This document shows positions 1-12,289 of a stretch of 64,000 nt of DNA, piece by piece. The notes below the pieces were generated by a model, which saw only the letters and a program-made list of their open reading frames with translations, was not told the DNA's origin and did not search any database. Source of the DNA: Malurus cyaneus samueli. Lineage: Eukaryota > Chordata > Aves > Passeriformes > Maluridae. The DNA is taken from assembly GCA_009741485.1 (NCBI GenBank), contig CM019236.1, positions 32,938,178 to 33,002,177 of the forward strand. Reading direction: 5' to 3'. Position 1 is the stretch's first letter. Every line of letters starts with the position of its first letter. A program made the position numbers and the translations under genes.

Positions 1-2864
1 TTTCCTCATCCCAGTTGTGAGTTTGTACTTATGCAGCGCTCCCGCATCTTGCCACTGATCAAGAGGGACTGGGAAGCTAACAAGGAATGAGATTAGGTTT
101 CAAGGCTCTTACTGGGATATACTGACAGGAGAAGGGGGAATTACCCTCACACACCACCACATGGATCAGATAGCTAATTTTAGGAAGGGACTGCAAGATC
201 TTCAGTCTTAATCATCACGTTGGTCTAGAAAAGATTTCTTGTTATATTTATTGTGTATGCTGGGTAAAGAATTAGTGGTCTAACTGCATGCAACCTTGGC
301 AGTCCTCCCTTTTTCCTTTTTTTCTTACAGGTGTGGAGGAAAAGATGGTTTACTAGCTGAACCTTCTTGTTCACTTCTGATCTGTTCATGGAGCACTATG
401 CCAAAAAAGCCTTTCATCTTATAAACCCAGCAGAGGCTAGTAAGAGAAGTTTTCCAGTGAGACAAAAATTTGAGTAGTAGGCAAGATTCGTATTTAGTTT
501 TCCCCATGAAGAGTAATGGGTTTTGATTGCTATGATTTTATAACAGACCAGTGACCATATCTTGTTGGTCTTCCATGCAAAATAGAAAAATAAATCAGAA
601 CATAAATTTAAGTATCTGTTCTCTTGCTAAACCACCTGAAAAACATTGCGGTATTGGAATCACAGTGAGGCAGTGGGCTGAACACCCAAATATTCTTAAC
701 AGAATGAATTGTGTGAGCTTTGGACAGATGTTTGCTCTCACTGTTTTCCAGCCCCTCTGGCCTAAAATACTACACAGTACAGATGCAAAAAAGATTAAAA
801 TCTAAAGTTAAGTCACCAACCAGAGGCTGATCTACATTGGTGCAGTAAAAATGTATCCTCTAACACGTACTCCAGTGGAGAGAAAATAAAAGCAATAAAG
901 TCATTACTGCATGTAATTATTTCAGGTAGAGAATGGAAGGAGTCAGTCTGTTGTCTCTGACTTTGACACAAGTAGAAAGTGGGACTTCTCCGTAGGGCTG
1001 ACATGATTACAGAGGTCATGATCCTTGGTCTGAAATGCTGTCAGACTCTTTTTTCTTTTTTTAATGCAGCTTTGTGACATTTCAAGGATGTGTTTCACTT
1101 ACAGTTCCGTTCATGGATAGTTTTTTGTTGGCTATTACTGAAAAGGATGAAATGGGTTTGCACCTGGTTTCACTTTTCTAACGTTGAGGCTGGAATATGA
1201 AGATGAGATGACAGGGTCCACAACTGCGCTTTCTGCAAGAACAGGCAGTGACACATGTATGTATGACAGCTGTAAAACAAAAGAAAAGGTTCATATTTGG
1301 AATTACTGATGGGGAATTAAAACAATAGAAATATGGAGCTAGAGGAAAATATAGACAAAAGGGAACAAAGCAGCTACAAATATGGGTAATAAAATACATA
1401 AATATTTTGCTGTAATTTGACTGGTTTGAATTAAATCAGTTTGTATATAAATTTGATTGATGTGATAAAACCAACAATTCAAGTGAGAACAAGTACATCT
1501 AAACAACATTGAGAAAGTTTCATATATCTTCAGTCATGGCTAAACTTATATAGCATGGTGCAGGATAATACAGCTCAAATATATCCAATAAAGAGGATAG
1601 CGTGTCTCAGAGATATGCTTTCTCTAAGTTGATATTTAGTATATCATTTGTATTTGACAGCTGCTTCCAGAATTTTAGGCTTTTTCTTGGAAAACATAAA
1701 GTATACAAAAATGTTTCTAAACCTTAGATCTTTATACTATGTCAAAAATTTAAGTAGTTAGAGAATTTTTTAAACATCACTGCTTACTGCTAATTCTTGT
1801 AATTTTACCAGTTTCAAGGAAGTAGAAGTTCCTTTTCTGAAAATTCAGACAATGACCTAGCATTCTTAATAAGATCTTCCCTCCTAAATTTTGTAAAAGA
1901 TCACTTGTCTGAATTTTTCTGTTTAAAATGTAACACAAATATCTATTTCTTCTGTAATTCAGCCCTAACTTTGAGATCAAGATGCAAGATCCTGATATTC
2001 TCAGACAGACCATGAGATCGATCAACCTCACTTTCACTCAGGCTTTAGGGTCGAAAGTGTCTTCATAAAAAGAGTGTAATCTTACTACATTAGCCTTCTC
2101 TTAAGAAAGGAGTCGCACCAATCCAGAAATCTATATTATCCACAAATATCCATAGCAACATTTACTTTTTGTAAAGTTATTAGATTGACATTCTTTGCCA
2201 TAGATTCCCTATACTGCTTTGCACTGTACTTGAGTCAGGGAAAAGTCATCTCAATTTGCAGATGAACTGTGAAAGCTGAACCTCCACATATCGGGTGGGT
2301 GGAGTGTGCCAGAAATGCTAATACCATATGCTGAAATGAAAAGTCCAAGAAGATAATCACAGCTGCCAAAACATTTTAACACGAAAAATTGTCTGACAGA
2401 AGTAAGACACCTCAACCTATTTTGAAAAAAAAGAAAAGTATATCTAAAGCAAGTTGTAGCGTGCTTCTCTTGGAACAAAATGTCTTCTGATATGGGTCAG
2501 TATTCATTTGTAGGACAAGAGTGGCTCATGTCTAAAGTGCATTAAGGATGCATGTATTTCTTTTTTTCCCTTGCAATACATATTGAAATAATCTCTTTCA
2601 CTTTTACTGTTGTGTGTTTACACAAACTGTGATACTGTTTGAGAGGCAAATTTTTCAGGTAAGTTTAAAATGAGTTTAATTTGAGTGAACTATTCAGTAC
2701 TGTATAATCAAGGGCATGCTGGGACAAATTTCTTCCAAGACACTGGCGTGCAGTTAGTACTAATTACAGATCAAAAATAATGTGGAATGGATTGCAGCCT
2801 GCAGTTGCCAAAATTAACTCTAAAACATATACTGTGTAAAATAGGGGCCTCATGTTCTACTGCT

Positions 2865-3843
2865 TGTGGTGGGTTTGACCTTGGCTTGCTGCAGATGCCT
2901 ACCCAGCTCTATTACTTCTTTCACAGGATGAGAAAATAAGATGGAATAAAGCCAGGGAGATTACTTACCTATTACTATCATGGTCAAAACAGACTCAACT
3001 TGGGACAAGACTATGTACTGTTATTAAAAATAGAGGTGGAATGGCGTGAAGGAAAAAAAAAAAAGACAAAACTCAAACTACCTTCCCCTTAATCCCTCTG
3101 CCCTCTTCCCAGGCTCAACTTCACCCCTTCATTTCTGATTCCTACTTTTTCCCCCCTGAGTGCTGAAGGGGCATGAAAAATGAGGATTCAACAGTCCATA
3201 ACTTGCTCCTCTCTGCCACTCCTTCATCATGGGGCTGTTTTCTTTCATTCCCTTCCATGTGCTTCACGTCTCACAGTCTGCTCTAGAGTGTGTCCTTTCA
3301 ATGGGTGGTCTGTCCTTCAGGAACAGACTGCTCCAGCATGGGTTTCTGCCCCAGATTCCTGCTCCCCAGGAACCTCCTGTGGGGCTTTTCAGTGCCTGCA
3401 GCTTTCTTCTAAACACAGCCAGCTGCTCCTTAAGTAATCTTTCATGGCTGCATGTGGATATCTGTTCAACTGTGGTCATCCATGAGTTCAGGGAAGAACA
3501 ACCTGCACCATCATGTTCTTCTCCAGGACTGGCACAGAATCTTTGCTCTAGGACTAGAGCACCTCCTCCTCTGTCTTCACTGCTGACATCGGTGTCTTCA
3601 AGGCTATTTTCCCCATGTATTTCTCACTGTTCTCTCTCATGGCTGCTATATAGTGATTGTTACACTTTTTGAAATATGTATTGCAGCCACCAGTGTCACT
3701 GACAGTTCCGCTTTGGCTAGCTGTGGGTCCATCTTGGAACTGTCTGGAACTAGCTGTGTCCCATGAGACATCCCCTAAATACATCCCCTGCAGAGGTCTG
3801 CCCTGCAGCCTCCACCTCACCGCATGACTTTGCCAAATCGAAA
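2865..3843 (-). mobile_element. Endogenous retroviral LTR (type A), left copy
   Basis: Read on the - strand, it ends in a motif like 'caacccaccaca'. It is the reverse complement of the right-arm copy. Recognised from its overall word pattern: the 'gatttgg…ggatgtattt' start, repeated 'ctggagcag' blocks, a purine-rich stretch before a T-rich tract, a 'gagtctgttttg' segment and the terminal inverted TGTGGTGGG. This matches a common avian ERVL-like LTR family as I remember it. No internal retroviral genes adjoin it, so it is a solo LTR or fragment. Open frames inside it are incidental. Confidence 0.75.
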
Positions 3844-3969
3844 CCGCTTAAGATTACTTTTCATTGGTCTGATCTTAGTTTAGAAGTACTGAAAAATTGG
3901 GAAGCAAGCTCGGTGTTAACAAGTCTGCTGGCAGAATGAACAGTCTCCTGCTACCTGCTTTGGGAAGAG

Positions 3970-5300
3970 TGGTGTAGCTCAGTGTCTCGGTTTGGAAGAC
4001 AGGTGTCTGCTAAGGAAGGCAGGAGCCTCCCTTCCGAATAGAAAAATATAACCCCTTTTGAAAAGATATGGGAAAAGTAATAACAGATCTTTAGTAGTTT
4101 AGTTAACAGGCAAACAAACAAAACAACGGCAGCAACAACAAAACACCCACAAACTCTGTGCTGCAGTTCGGGCACGGCGGCGGGGCGCTGGGGGCTCCGG
4201 CCGGGCAGGGCGGGCCGATGTCCTCCGCGCCGCCAGGGGCGCTGTGCCGCGCCTGCTCTCGGCCGGCAGGGCGGCCGATGGTCCTCGCGCCGCCAGGGGG
4301 CGCGGCCGCGGGGCGGGGGCGCTGGGGGCTCCGCGGCAGGCGGGCGATGCGTCCTCCGCGCCGCCAGGGGCGCTGTGCCGGGGGCAGCCGCGGCTTCCCT
4401 CACGGGTGATGGCGGGAGGGTGCGAGCCGAAGGGCTGTGGCGGGGAATGTCGCGAGTGCTGCCTGGGAAGCAGGCGCTGGCTCAGCCCGGGAGTGACAAG
4501 AGGTGGCAGAAACTCCGCAGCTGTGGCAGGAGCCTGGTGTGTCCTGCCGCGAGGGTGCGGGGTTACAGTGTAGCAGAAACCGAAGCAGTCAGGGAAAAGC
4601 CAGCGGGCTGAGCAGCTGCAGCTCGGTTCTGGAATCTGGAGAAGCTCCCTCCCTCAGAAGGGCGAGAGATTCTGGGTCCTGGGCTTTCCTTTGTGGCACC
4701 TGACTGGACGGTGAGAGTCCTTTCCAGTGAAGTAGGTGTTATAGGTCTCAGTTTGATGACCACTCTTACGAGCCTCACAGTAGGAGAAGAAAAGTAGGAG
4801 ATGGAACTCCATAGTGGTGCTGGATTCTTCCCGCCGTGACCGCAGCCTGTCTCTCCTTGGAATGCCCAGACAGCAGGAGAGCTTACAGCTGCCCCAGCCC
4901 CTTTTTCGATGCCCAGTTCTCGCAGGATCTCTGCTCTTGCCAGAGAAAAGTGCAGCCAGATGCCCTCTTCCCCTGAGATTGACTATTTTGTCTCTCTTAA
5001 GTACCTGGCCGTTATTGTTCCTTAGCAGTAAAATGGGGAGAATTCCCTAAGAGAAATAAAAAAGAAAGGAAAACCTTAGCCTCCAACACTCAACTGGTGT
5101 AGCCTGGCAAAAAGAATATTTTAACCACAAGGAGAATCAGTCAAGGTCTCCTAAAATACGCAAGAGAAAAACTTCAACCCTCTGGACAATGTCAAACTTT
5201 TATGAAAAATATCATCTTAGAGACCTTAGAAGCACTCATAGAAATACCCTCTCCCAAGTAATAAATCAATCCAAAATATGCATGATAATCATAGTAGCTA
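3970..5300. mobile_element. GC-rich LTR-type element (type B), left copy
   Basis: Begins around 'gtgtctcggtttggaagaca' and continues through a purine-rich leader, a GC-rich tandem block (4170-4390) and then an AT-richer tail. The word pattern resembles an endogenous-retrovirus LTR family I recall from songbird genomes, but the exact family and orientation are not certain. The inner end coincides with the end of palindrome homology, so the element boundary there is a guess. No retroviral coding region is recognisable. Confidence 0.5.
4170..4390 (+). repeat. GC-rich, CpG-dense tandem block inside the type B element
   Basis: About three imperfect copies of a unit built around 'ggcggccgatgtcctc' followed by 'cgcgccgccaggggcgc'. 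The mirror copy lies at about 7350-7590. Open frames in this block on both strands reflect GC richness, not coding function. Confidence 0.75.
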
Positions 5301-5310
5301 TAGACGTTAT

Positions 5311-6339
5311 TGATGAGGCAGATGTGCCCCTGAAGCCCATGGGTGTCTGTGGGTGAGCACACACCCACCTACAGCCTATGGAGAATCCCATACTAGATCA
5401 TTGGTTACCGAGGAGGACTGTGACCCCATTAGAAACAAAGCCACACTGGGCAGTGGGCAAGGTTGGTGACATAGAATCAGTGGAACTTCTAAGCGCATCT
5501 CTAACAGACCTATTGCCTGCGTTTGCTGAAGAACTGCAGACTGGGAAGAACTCACAATATGATGAGATAATTTATGGAGGGCTGTCTTCTCATGGCAGGG
5601 ACCACACACGGGGCAGAGAAAGACTGTTAAGGAGGGATCCCCCAAGATGATCAAAGGAACGGTTTAGAAAAACATATGATGAACTGACCCACGGGCTCCA
5701 TTTCCCCAACTCCCAGCTCTCACTCTGCAGAGAGAAGGCAGTGGAAAATCAGGAAGTGAGAGCTGATCATGGAAGGAAAGGAGATGCTGGCAGGAGATAA
5801 GTGTTTTGAAGTTTAGTTTTATTTCTTATTAACATGAACTTACTCTGATTGGGGTAATAATCTTTCCTCAAGTTGCGTGTTTTGGCCTGTGACAGTATTT
5901 CTGAGGATGAGATCTCCCATGCCTTTGTTCAACCTACAAGCTTTTATTTTCTTTTTCTCCCCTGTCCAGCTTAAGGCGGTTCAGTGATGAAACCTTTGGT
6001 GCAACTGGCACCTCCATACCAATGATCAACCCACCACGCAAGCTGTACTACACAGGCCTACCCTTCCCAGTAAAAGAAGCGGAGAAATGAAACAAATTTC
6101 CACTGGGAAGCTGAGCTGCTGAAACCATCAACGATCAAATGTAAGACTTAACGAGGACTGTAGATAACATAAGTCTGCAGTTCTTTCCGAAAGATAATCC
6201 TGTGCGTTGTTGATCACCTTTAGCATTTTTTGGACCACTCTGATAATTTTGTAAAATATTTTCACAAAGTGTAGAGTCAATATAAAAACTCCTAACAAGC
6301 TCAGAATTCCTGTGTATGACATAGACATACTCGTGTATT
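5311..6339 (+). other. Non-palindromic core between the inverted arms
   Basis: The two sides of this core do not match each other when reverse-complemented, so the inverted repeat has a true spacer of about 1 kb. The left and middle parts are an LTR-like fragment. The right part (about 6056-6339) is AT-rich with no recognised content. The 90-codon open frame at 5378-5650 lies inside LTR-like sequence and is not a supported gene. Confidence 0.7.
5376..6055 (+). mobile_element. LTR fragment, type A-related, in the palindrome core
   Basis: In sense orientation, the 3' part resembles the type A LTR: a 'gttttatttcttatt' stretch, a 'ctgattggggtaata' segment, 'ctcccctgtccagc' and a terminal 'atcaacccaccac'. 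It is clearly more diverged from the two arm copies than those are from each other, so it is a separate insertion or a separate subfamily member. The 5' boundary is uncertain. Confidence 0.6.
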
Positions 6340-7790
6340 GCTATTGTATGTATGTTATTATGATATATGCATCTTTTTGGCATTGATTTTATTACTTTGG
6401 GAGAGGTACTTTTCCTATGATGCCTTCTAAAATGGTCCTCTAAGATTGATATTTTTCCATAATCAGAAGTTTGCTACATTGCTCAGAGGTTGAAGCTTTT
6501 TCTTCAAATTTTGCCAGTGTTTTGGAGGAACTCCTTGACTGATTTCTCCTTGTGGTTAAAATATTATTCTTTTGCCAGGCTACACCAGGTTGAGTCGTCG
6601 GAGGCTAAGTTTTTCCTTTCTTTTTTTTATTTCTATTACGGGAATTTTCTCTCCCATTTTACTGCTCAAGGAACATAACGCGCCAGCGTAACCTTTCAAG
6701 AGACAGACCAAAATACGTAATCTTCAGGGGAGGAGGGCATTCTGGGCTGCACTTTTTCTCTGGCAAGAGCCAGAGACTCCTTGCTGCGAGTCAACTGGGC
6801 ATCCGAAAAAGGGGCTGGGCAGCTGTAAGACTCTCCTTGCTGTTCTGGGCATTCCAAGGAGAGACAGGCTGCGTCACGGCGGAAAGAATTCCGCACCACT
6901 ATGGGTTCCTCTCCTTACTTTTCTTCTCCTACTGTGAGGCTCGTAGAGTCGTCATCAAACTGAGGACCTTATTAAACCTACTTCACTGGGAAAGACTCTC
7001 ACCGTCCAAGTCAGGTGCCACAAAGGAAAGCCCAGAAACCCAAATCTCTCGCCCTTCTGAGGGGAGGGAGCTTCTCCCAGATTCCAGAACCGAGCTTGCA
7101 GTGCTCAAGCCCGCTGGCTTTTCCCTGAGCACTGCTTCGGGTTTCTGCTACACTGTAACCCCGCCACCTCGCCGGCAGGGACCACACCAGGCTCTCTTGC
7201 CACAGCTGCGGAAGTTTCTGCCACCTCTTGGTCACTCCCCGGGCTGAGCCGGCGCCTGCTTTCCCAGGCAGCACTCCGACATTCCCGGCCACGCCCTTCG
7301 GGCCTCGCACCCCTCCCGCCATCACCCCGTAGGGGAAGCGCTGGCTGCCCCCGGCACAGCGCCCCTGGCGGCGCGGGTAGGACCATCGGCCCCGCCCTGC
7401 CCGGCCCGGAGCCCCCAGCCGCCCCCGCCCCGGCGGACAGCTCCCCTGCGGCGGCGGTAGGACATCGGCCCGCCCTGCCCGGCCGGAGCCCCAGCGCCCC
7501 CGGCCCGCGGCACAGCGTCCCCTGGCCCGGGCGCGGAGGACCACATGGCCGCCCTGCCCGGCCGGAGCCCCCAGGCGCCCCCGCGGCCGTGCCCGGAAAC
7601 TATGCCACAAGAGTTTGTGGGGTGTTTGTGTGCTGCCGTTTGTTTTTGTTTGTTTGCCTTGTTACTAATACTACTAAAGATCTGTTATTACTTTTCCCAT
7701 ATCTTTTCAAAAGGGGGTTATATTTTCTATTCGAAGGGAGGCTCCTGCCTTCCTTAGCAGACACCTGTCTTCCAAACCGAGACACTGAGC
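6340..7790. mobile_element. GC-rich LTR-type element (type B), right copy
   Basis: Mirror of the element at about 3970-5300, with the GC-rich block at about 7350-7590 and the 'aaaccgagacactgag' end near 7774-7789. It contains a 199-codon open frame on the - strand (7011-7610). The mirrored copy is broken in all frames, and the frame crosses the tandem GC block, so I treat it as non-coding. Confidence 0.5.
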
Positions 7791-7921
7791 TTACACCACT
7801 CTTCCCAAAGCAGGTAGCAGGAGGAGCTGTTCATTCTGCCAGCAGACTTGTTAACACCGAGCTTGCTTCCCAATTTTTCAGTACTTCTAAACTAGATCAG
7901 ACCAATGAAAAGTAATCTTAA

Positions 7922-8917
7922 GCGGTTCGATTTGGCAAAGTCAGTGCGGTGAGGTGGAGGCTGCAGGGCAGACCTCTGCAGGGGATGTATTTAGGGGATG
8001 TCTCATGGGACACAGCTAGTTCCAGACAGTTCCAAGATGGACCCACAGCTAGCCAAAGCGGAACCTGTCAGTGACACTGGTGGCTGCAATAACATATTTC
8101 AAAAAGTGTAACAATCACTATATAGCAGCCATGAGAGAGAACAGTGAGAAATACATGGGGAAAATAGCCTTGAAGACACCGATGTCAGCAGTGAAGACAG
8201 AGGAGGAGGTGCTCTAGATCCTAGAGCAAAGATTCCTGTGCCAGTCCTGGAGAAGAACATGATGGTGCAGGTTGTTCTTCCCTGAACCTCATGGATGACC
8301 ACAGTTGAACAGATATCCACATGCAGCCCATGAAAGATTACTTAAGGAGCAGCTGGCTGTGTTTAGAAGAAAGCTGCAGGCACTGAAAAGCCCCACAGGA
8401 GGTTCCTGGGAGGAGCAGGAATCTGGGGCAGAAACCCATGCTGGAGCAGTCTGTTCCTGAAGGACAGACACCCATTGAAAGGACACACTCTAGAGCAGAC
8501 TGTGAGACTGTGAAGCACATGGAAGGGACATGAAAGAAAACAGCCCCATGATGAAGGAGTGGCAGAGAGGAGCAGTTATGGACTGTTGGCAATCCTCATT
8601 TTCATGCCCCTTCAGCACTCAGGTGGGAAAAAGTAGGAATCAGAAATGAAGGGGTGAAGTTGAGCCTGGGAAGAGGGCAGAGGGATTAAGGGGAAGGTAG
8701 TTTGAGTTTTGTCTTTTTTTTTTTTTCCTTCACGCCATTCCACACTCTATTTTTAATAGACAGTACATTAGTCTTTCCCAAGTTGAGTCTGTTTTGACCA
8801 TGATAGTAATAGGTAAGTAATCTCCCTGGCTTTATTCCATCTTATTTTCTCATCCTGTGAAAGAAGTAATAGAGCTGGGTAGGCATCTGGCAGCAAGCCA
8901 AGGTCAAACCCACCACA
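7922..8917 (+). mobile_element. Endogenous retroviral LTR (type A), right copy
   Basis: Sense-orientation mirror of 2865-3843, from 'gttcgatttggcaaag' to a terminal 'caaacccaccaca'. The T-rich tract at about 8715-8727 and the 'gttgagtctgttttg' segment match the avian ERVL-like LTR pattern I recall. No gag, pol or env sequence is attached. The - strand open frames at 8289-8592 mirror + strand ones at 3180-3437 and are by-products of the repeat. Confidence 0.75.
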
Positions 8918-11900
8918 GCAGTAGAACATGAGGCCCCTATTTTACACAGTATATGTTTTAGAGTTAATTTTGGCAACTGCAGGCTGCAATCCATTCCACA
9001 TTATTTTTGATTCTGTAATTAGTACTAACTGCCAGCCAGTGTCTTGGAAGAAATTTGTCCCAGCATGCCCTTGATTATACAGTACTGAAATAGTTCACTC
9101 AAATTAAACTCATTTTAAACTTACCTGAAAAATTTGCCTCTCAAACAGTATCACAGTTCTGTGTAAACACACAACAGTAAAGTGAAAGAGTATTTTCAAT
9201 ATGTATTGCACAGTTTGAGGAAGAAAACATGCATCCTTAATGCACTTTAGACATGAGCCACTCTTGTCCCTACAAATGAATACTGACCCATATCAGAAGA
9301 CATTTTGTTCCAAAGAGAAGCACGCTACAACTTGCTTTAGATATACTTTTCTTTATTTTCAAAAATAGGTTGAGGTGTCTTACTTCTGTCAGACAATTTT
9401 TCGTGTTAAAATGTTTTTGGCAGCTGTGATTATCTTCTTTGGACTTTTCATTTCAGCATATGGTATTAGCATTTCTGGCACACTCCACCCCACCCCCGAT
9501 TTATGTGGAGGTTCAGCTTTCACAGTTCATCTGCAAATTGAAGATGACTTTTTTCCCTGACTCAAGTACAGTGCAAGCAGTATAGGGAATCTATGGCAAG
9601 AATGTCAAATCTAATAAACTTTACAACAAAGGTAAATGTTGCTATGGATATTTGTGGATAATATAGATTTCTGGATTGGTGCGACTCCTTTCTTAGAGAA
9701 GGCTAATGTAGTAAGATTACACTCTTTTTATGAAGACACTTTCGAGCCCTAAAGCCTGAGTGAAAAGTGAGGTTACGATCCTCAGTCTGTCTGAGGATAG
9801 ATATCAGGATCTTGCATCTTTCTAATGTTAGGGCTGAATTATCAGAAGAAATAGATATTTGTGTTACACTTTTAAGACAGAAAAATTCAGACAAGTGATC
9901 TTTTACAAAATTTAGGAGGGAAGATCTTATTACAGAATGCTAGGTCATTGTCTGAATTTTCAGAAAAGGAAACTTCTACTTCCTTGAAACTGGTAAAATT
10001 ACAAGAATTAGCAGTAAGCATGATGTTTAAAAAATTCTCTACTACTTAAATTTTTGACATAGTATAAAAGATCTAAGGTATTTAGAAACATTTTGTATAC
10101 TTTATGTTTTCCAAGAAAAAGCCTAAAATTCTGGAAGCAGCTGTCAAATTACAAATGATATACTAAATATCAACTTAGAGAAAGCATATCTCTGAGACAG
10201 CTATCCTCTTTATTGGAAATATATTTGAGCTGTATTATCCTGCACCATAGCTATATAAGTTTAGCCATGCACTGAAAACTATTCATGAAACTTTCTCAAT
10301 GTTGTTTAGATGTACTTGTTCTCACTTGATTGTTGGTTTTATCACATCAATCAAATTTTCATATACAAACTGATTTAATTCAAACCAGTCAAAATTAACA
10401 GCAAAATTATTTATGTATTTTAAATTACCCATATTTGTAGCTGGCTTTTTGTTCCCTTTTGTCTATATTTTCCCTCTAAGCTCCATATTTTCTATTGTTT
10501 TAATTCCCCCATCAGTAATTCCAAAATTATGAACCTTTTTCTTTTGTTTTACAGCTGTCATACAGTCACATGTGTCACTGGCCTGTCTCTTGGCAGAAAG
10601 GGCAGCTTGTGGACCCTGTCATCTCATCTTCATATTCCAGCCTCAACGTTAGAAAAGTGAAAACCAGGTGCAAACCCATTTCATCCTTTTCAGTAATAGC
10701 CAACAAAAACTATCCATGAACGGAACTGTAAGTGAAACACAGTCCTTGAAATGTCACAAAGCTGCATTAAAAAAAGAAAAAAGAGTCTGACAGCATGTTC
10801 AGCCAAGGATCATGACCTCTGTAATCATGTCAGCCCTACGGAGAAGTCCACTTTCTACTTGTGTCAAAGTCAGAGAACAACAGACTGATCTCCTTCCATT
10901 CTCTACCTGAAATAATTACATGCAGTAATGACTTTATTGCTTTTATTTTCTCTCCACTGGAAGTACGTGTTAGAGGATACATTTTTACTGCACCAATGTA
11001 GATCAGCTCTGGTTGGTGACTTAACTTTAGATATCTTTGCATCTGTAGCTGTGTAAGTATTTAGGCCAGAGGGGCTGGAAAACAGTGAGAGCAAACATCT
11101 GTCCCCAAAGCTCACACAATTCATTCTGTTAAGAATATTTGGTGTTCAGCCCTACTGCCTGCACTGTGATTCCAATACCGCAATGTTTTTCAGGTGGTTT
11201 AGCAAGAGAACAGATACTTAAATTTATGTTCTGATTTATTTTTCTATTTTGCATGGAAGACCAACAAGATATGGTCACTGTCTGTTATAATAAATCATTA
11301 GCAATCAAAACCCATTACTCTTCATGGGGAAAACTAATACGAAATCTTGCCTACTACTCCAAATTTTTGTCTCACTGGAAACTTCTCTTACTAGCCTCTG
11401 CTGGGTTTATAGATGAAAGGCTTTTTTGGCATAGTGCTCCATGAACAATCAGAAGTGAACAAGAAGTTCAGCTAGTAAACCATCTTTTCCCTCCACACCT
11501 GTAAGAAAAAAAGGAAAAAGGGAGGACTGCCAAGGTTGCATGCAGTTAGACACTAATTCTTTACCCAGCATACACAATAAATATATACAAGAAATCTTTT
11601 CTAGACAACGTGATGATTAAGACTTGAGATCTTGCAGTCCCTTCCTAAAATTAGCTATCTGATCCATGTGGTGGTGTGTGAGGGTAATTCCCCCTTCTCC
11701 TGTCAGTATATCCCAGTAAGAGCCTTGAAACCTAATCTCATTTCCTTGTTAGCTTCCAGTCTCTTGATCAGTGCAGATGCGGGACGCTGCAGTACAAACT
11801 CACAACTGGGATGAGGAAAGGCCAGGAGAGTCCATTAAGCGTGCCTCCAGCTGCCAAATCAGGCTGCATGCCAAATAATGTTGATGTGCAGGGATTTTTG

Positions 11901-12289
11901 GGGAATTCTGCAAGCTTTGTTCAAGCTGCTGCAGGCTGCGGCACTTGGATTTTAATGAGGTACACACTCTCTTTGAACTTTTTATTTCCTTGAAATTTAA
12001 TTTTCTGTTTTCTTTCTAAGTACTCTGCTAAAATAATAACCTGCCTACCCCTAAGCTCCACCTTAGGGAGCTTATTTCACAGCTCTCCAAATCCTGTGGA
12101 GTATCTTTATCGTCGGACAGATATTGGACGCGACAAAATGAACAAGAAATCCGAGTCTTCCTCACACTGCCTCTGCCTAGACGAGTTTTACTCTTCACCG
12201 CTGCAGGTTTCATGCACTGCTTCCCACCAGGTCTGCTCCCTTCCCAGCCCACCGTCTCTTCCTTCTCTCCATTTTTCCTCACCGATTTC

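Larger units (their letters stand above)
1..5310 (+). repeat. Left arm of a giant inverted repeat
   Basis: The first bases (tttcctcatcccagttgtga) reappear as their reverse complement at about 11798-11817. The match continues inward, nearly collinear, to about position 5310. The arm holds about 2.86 kb of low-copy sequence, then an LTR in antisense, then a GC-rich LTR-type element. No gene is recognisable in the low-copy part. Compared with the right arm, differences are mostly one- or two-base insertions and deletions, with few substitutions. The arm may extend left of the window. Divergence rises toward the inner end, most clearly beyond about 5130. The inner boundary is approximate. Confidence 0.93.
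6340..11817 (-). repeat. Right arm of the giant inverted repeat
   Basis: Reverse-complement partner of positions 1-5310, slightly longer because the left arm carries more small deletions. It contains the LTR-type elements in the opposite orientation and about 2.9 kb of low-copy sequence (8918-11817). I see no supported gene in that part. A short open frame at 9375-9560 has a hydrophobic start but no splice context or recognised homology. Where the arms differ inside the LTR, this arm tends to look closer to my recollection of the family. One example is an ATATGTTAT stretch near 8094 that is shortened in the left arm. That suggests this copy is the better-quality sequence. The match stops at 11817, the point that pairs with window base 1, so the true outer end is unknown. 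Confidence 0.93.

Noticed and set aside
3180..3672. Overlapping 85- and 147-codon frames on +, mirrored at 8099-8592 on -
   Set aside because: Both sit inside the type A LTR. LTRs of this kind are non-coding, and the frames differ between copies because of indels.
5650..6160. Idea that the inverted repeat is a simple missed-adapter hairpin with no spacer
   Set aside because: The two halves of the central 1 kb do not pair with each other; a plain hairpin read would be palindromic to its centre. A more complex fold-back artefact is still open.
7011..7610. 199-codon open frame on the - strand
   Set aside because: It lies in a GC-rich LTR-type element. The mirror copy at about 4200-4700 is broken in every frame, and there is no retroviral protein motif.
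9375..9560. 61-codon frame with a hydrophobic segment like a membrane helix
   Set aside because: No recognised homology, no convincing splice sites, and the left-arm copy (about 2251-2478) is disrupted. Hydrophobic frames are common in AT-rich DNA.
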